Assembly: GCA_050699035.1 (NCBI GenBank) | Contig: JBOHDE010000193.1 | Location: 1-7,734, forward strand | Length of the DNA stretch: 7,734 nucleotides | From: WHTB01 sp050699035 | GTDB lineage: Bacteria > Actinomycetota > Actinomycetes > Propionibacteriales > Nocardioidaceae | Direction: 5' to 3' | Shown here: piece by piece, positions 6,680 through 7,734 of the stretch | Layout of the letters: each line of letters starts with the position of its first letter | Numbering within the stretch: position 1 is the stretch's first letter | Translations under genes and position numbers: made by a program | Notes under the pieces: generated by a model | Database searches by the model: none | The model's input: only the letters and a program-made list of their open reading frames with translations | What the model was told of the DNA's origin: nothing

Positions 6680-7734
6680 GACGCGCTCCCGCCGACCCCG
6701 TCCCGGTGCACGGACTCCTCCCAACGGGCGAGGGCCTCGCTGCAGACGTTCGCCACGTCGCCCAGGTACTCGTCCGGGGTCACGGTGCTCACGTACGCCT
6801 CGGAGCCGGTCGCCGACTCGAACGCTGCCGCGGTCTCCTCGTTGAGCCCTCGGCCGCTGCGGCGCGCGGCCACCGCCGCCTCGTACACCACGTCGTGCGC
6901 CCGCTCCCGGCCGAGGTCGGGCGCCAGCCGCATCATGTGCGCCTCCGACATCACCAGGCCGCTGTCGAGGTCGAGGTTGCGGCGCATCGTGTCCGGAAGG
7001 ACGACGAGCCCCTCCGCGACCTCTGCCGCCAGCGCCAGGCTGGAGGCGGCCAGCACCGCCATCTGGGGCACCACCTGCCACTCCACGTGCCACTCGCCGG
7101 CGGCACGCTCGTGCCCGGCCTCCATCGCCCGGTACGCGGCCGAGGCGAGCGACCCGTTCGTCACGGCCATGCCGATGATCGCCTCGGAGAGAATGGCGTT
7201 CGCCTTCTGCGGCATGGTGGAGGAGGCGCCCCGATGATGCCCACGCGGCTCGCTGACCTCACCGATCTCGGTACGGGACAAGTCGATGACCTCGCGTGCC
7301 CAGCGGGAGGACGTGGCAGCTGTCAGCGCGCACAGGGCGGCGAACTCCGCGACCGCGTCGCGGGACACGTGCCAGGGCACCGCGGACGCCTGCAGGCCGA
7401 GGCGATCGGCCATCTCGCCACGGATTGCCGAGGCACGCGGGCCTAGCGCCGCCGACGTCCCTGCCGCGCCGTGCAACGACACCTGGCAGGCCCGCGGCCG
7501 CAGCTCGCGGAGGCGATCACGATGACGCAGCACCTCGCGGAGGAACACCGCCGCCTTGGCCCCGAAGGTGGTCGGGACTGCGTGCTGCGCATGCGTGCGA
7601 GCCGCCATCGTGGTGGACGCGTGCGTCTCGACCAGCGTGGCCAGCGCGGTGGCGAACCCGCGGAGGAGGTCGTCGAGGCGCTGCAGTGCCTGAACCAGCT
7701 GCAGTGCCAGGCCGGTGTCCATGATGTCCTGCGT
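6676..7734 (-). CDS. Fumarase/aspartase-superfamily lyase, 3-carboxymuconate cycloisomerase (PcaB)-like, N-terminus cut by window edge
   Basis: The visible 352 residues run to the stop at 6678-6676. The frame stays open to the right edge, so about the first 100 residues are missing, and an internal Met near the edge is not the start. The fragment opens with TQDIMDTG (1-8), the superfamily's S/T-Q-D-x2-D-T segment, followed by RTHAQHAVPTTFG (46-58). The catalytic flexible loop is RGASSTMPQKANA (168-180), with the Ser residues of the lyase signature. GHERAAGEWHVEW (207-219) resembles a block typical of PcaB proteins and not of adenylosuccinate lyases. PcaB converts 3-carboxy-cis,cis-muconate into 4-carboxymuconolactone by intramolecular addition. 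Here the usual MPxKRNP reads MPQKANA, with Ala in place of Arg and of Pro, so substrate handling may differ. It is the first visible gene of the operon and overlaps subunit A as ATGA. The PcaB-like grouping is confident and the exact reaction is not. Confidence 0.85.
   Translation of the reverse strand, partial: TQDIMDTGLALQLVQALQRLDDLLRGFATALATLVETHASTTMAARTHAQHAVPTTFGAKAAVFLREVLRHRDRLRELRPRACQVSLHGAAGTSAALGPRASAIRGEMADRLGLQASAVPWHVSRDAVAEFAALCALTAATSSRWAREVIDLSRTEIGEVSEPRGHHRGASSTMPQKANAILSEAIIGMAVTNGSLASAAYRAMEAGHERAAGEWHVEWQVVPQMAVLAASSLALAAEVAEGLVVLPDTMRRNLDLDSGLVMSEAHMMRLAPDLGRERAHDVVYEAAVAARRSGRGLNEETAAAFESATGSEAYVSTVTPDEYLGDVANVCSEALARWEESVHRDGVGGSAS

Noticed and set aside
6680..7093. 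Upstream extension of the CoA-transferase subunit A frame
   Set aside because: It is a Gly/Arg-rich shadow of the lyase gene. The family's standard N-terminus begins at the ATG at 6679.
7681..7708. Ten-base direct repeat (CTGCAGTGCC) with copies at 7681 and 7699
   Set aside because: It lies within the lyase coding region and simply encodes a repeated Ala-Leu-Gln in a helix. There is no sign of a regulatory or mobile element.

Overview
This window is high-GC DNA with strong G/C bias at third codon positions. GTG and ATG starts, heavily overlapping genes and a lipobox-bearing solute-binding protein all suggest an actinobacterium. The genus cannot be read from the sequence alone. All eight supported genes lie on the minus strand in one tightly packed operon, transcribed from the right edge towards the left edge. 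Both ends of the operon run out of the window.

In transcription order the genes are: (1) a fumarase/aspartase-superfamily lyase most like 3-carboxy-cis,cis-muconate cycloisomerase (PcaB), with its N-terminus cut off at the right edge; (2, 3) subunits A and B of a 3-oxoacid / 3-oxoadipate CoA-transferase (PcaIJ type); (4) an SCP-x/lipid-transfer-type thiolase homologue without the thiolase cysteines; (5) its likely partner, a DUF35 zinc-ribbon/OB-fold protein; (6) a TctC-type solute-binding lipoprotein; (7) a TctA permease with a TctB-like domain fused at its C-terminus; (8) an alpha/beta hydrolase like 3-oxoadipate enol-lactonase (PcaD), with its C-terminus cut off at the left edge.

Each of the first five junctions overlaps by 1 or 4 bases (ATGA, TGATG, ATGA, GTGA, ATGA). 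The last two gaps are about 40 and 25 bases. There is no gene-free stretch longer than about 40 bases, and I see no promoter, terminator, RNA gene, mobile element or CRISPR array.

The operon looks like part of a beta-ketoadipate-type route joined to a dedicated importer. The TctC/TctA(B) system would bring in an organic or aromatic carboxylate. The PcaB-like lyase and PcaD-like hydrolase would handle a muconate/lactone-type intermediate, and the CoA-transferase would activate a keto-acid. The final carbon-carbon cleavage would then fall to the thiolase-fold/DUF35 pair instead of a standard PcaF thiolase. That pair resembles Ltp2/DUF35 retro-aldolases, so the pathway may be a variant with a different last step and a different substrate. 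No ring-cleaving dioxygenase or regulator is visible, so the real substrate is unknown.
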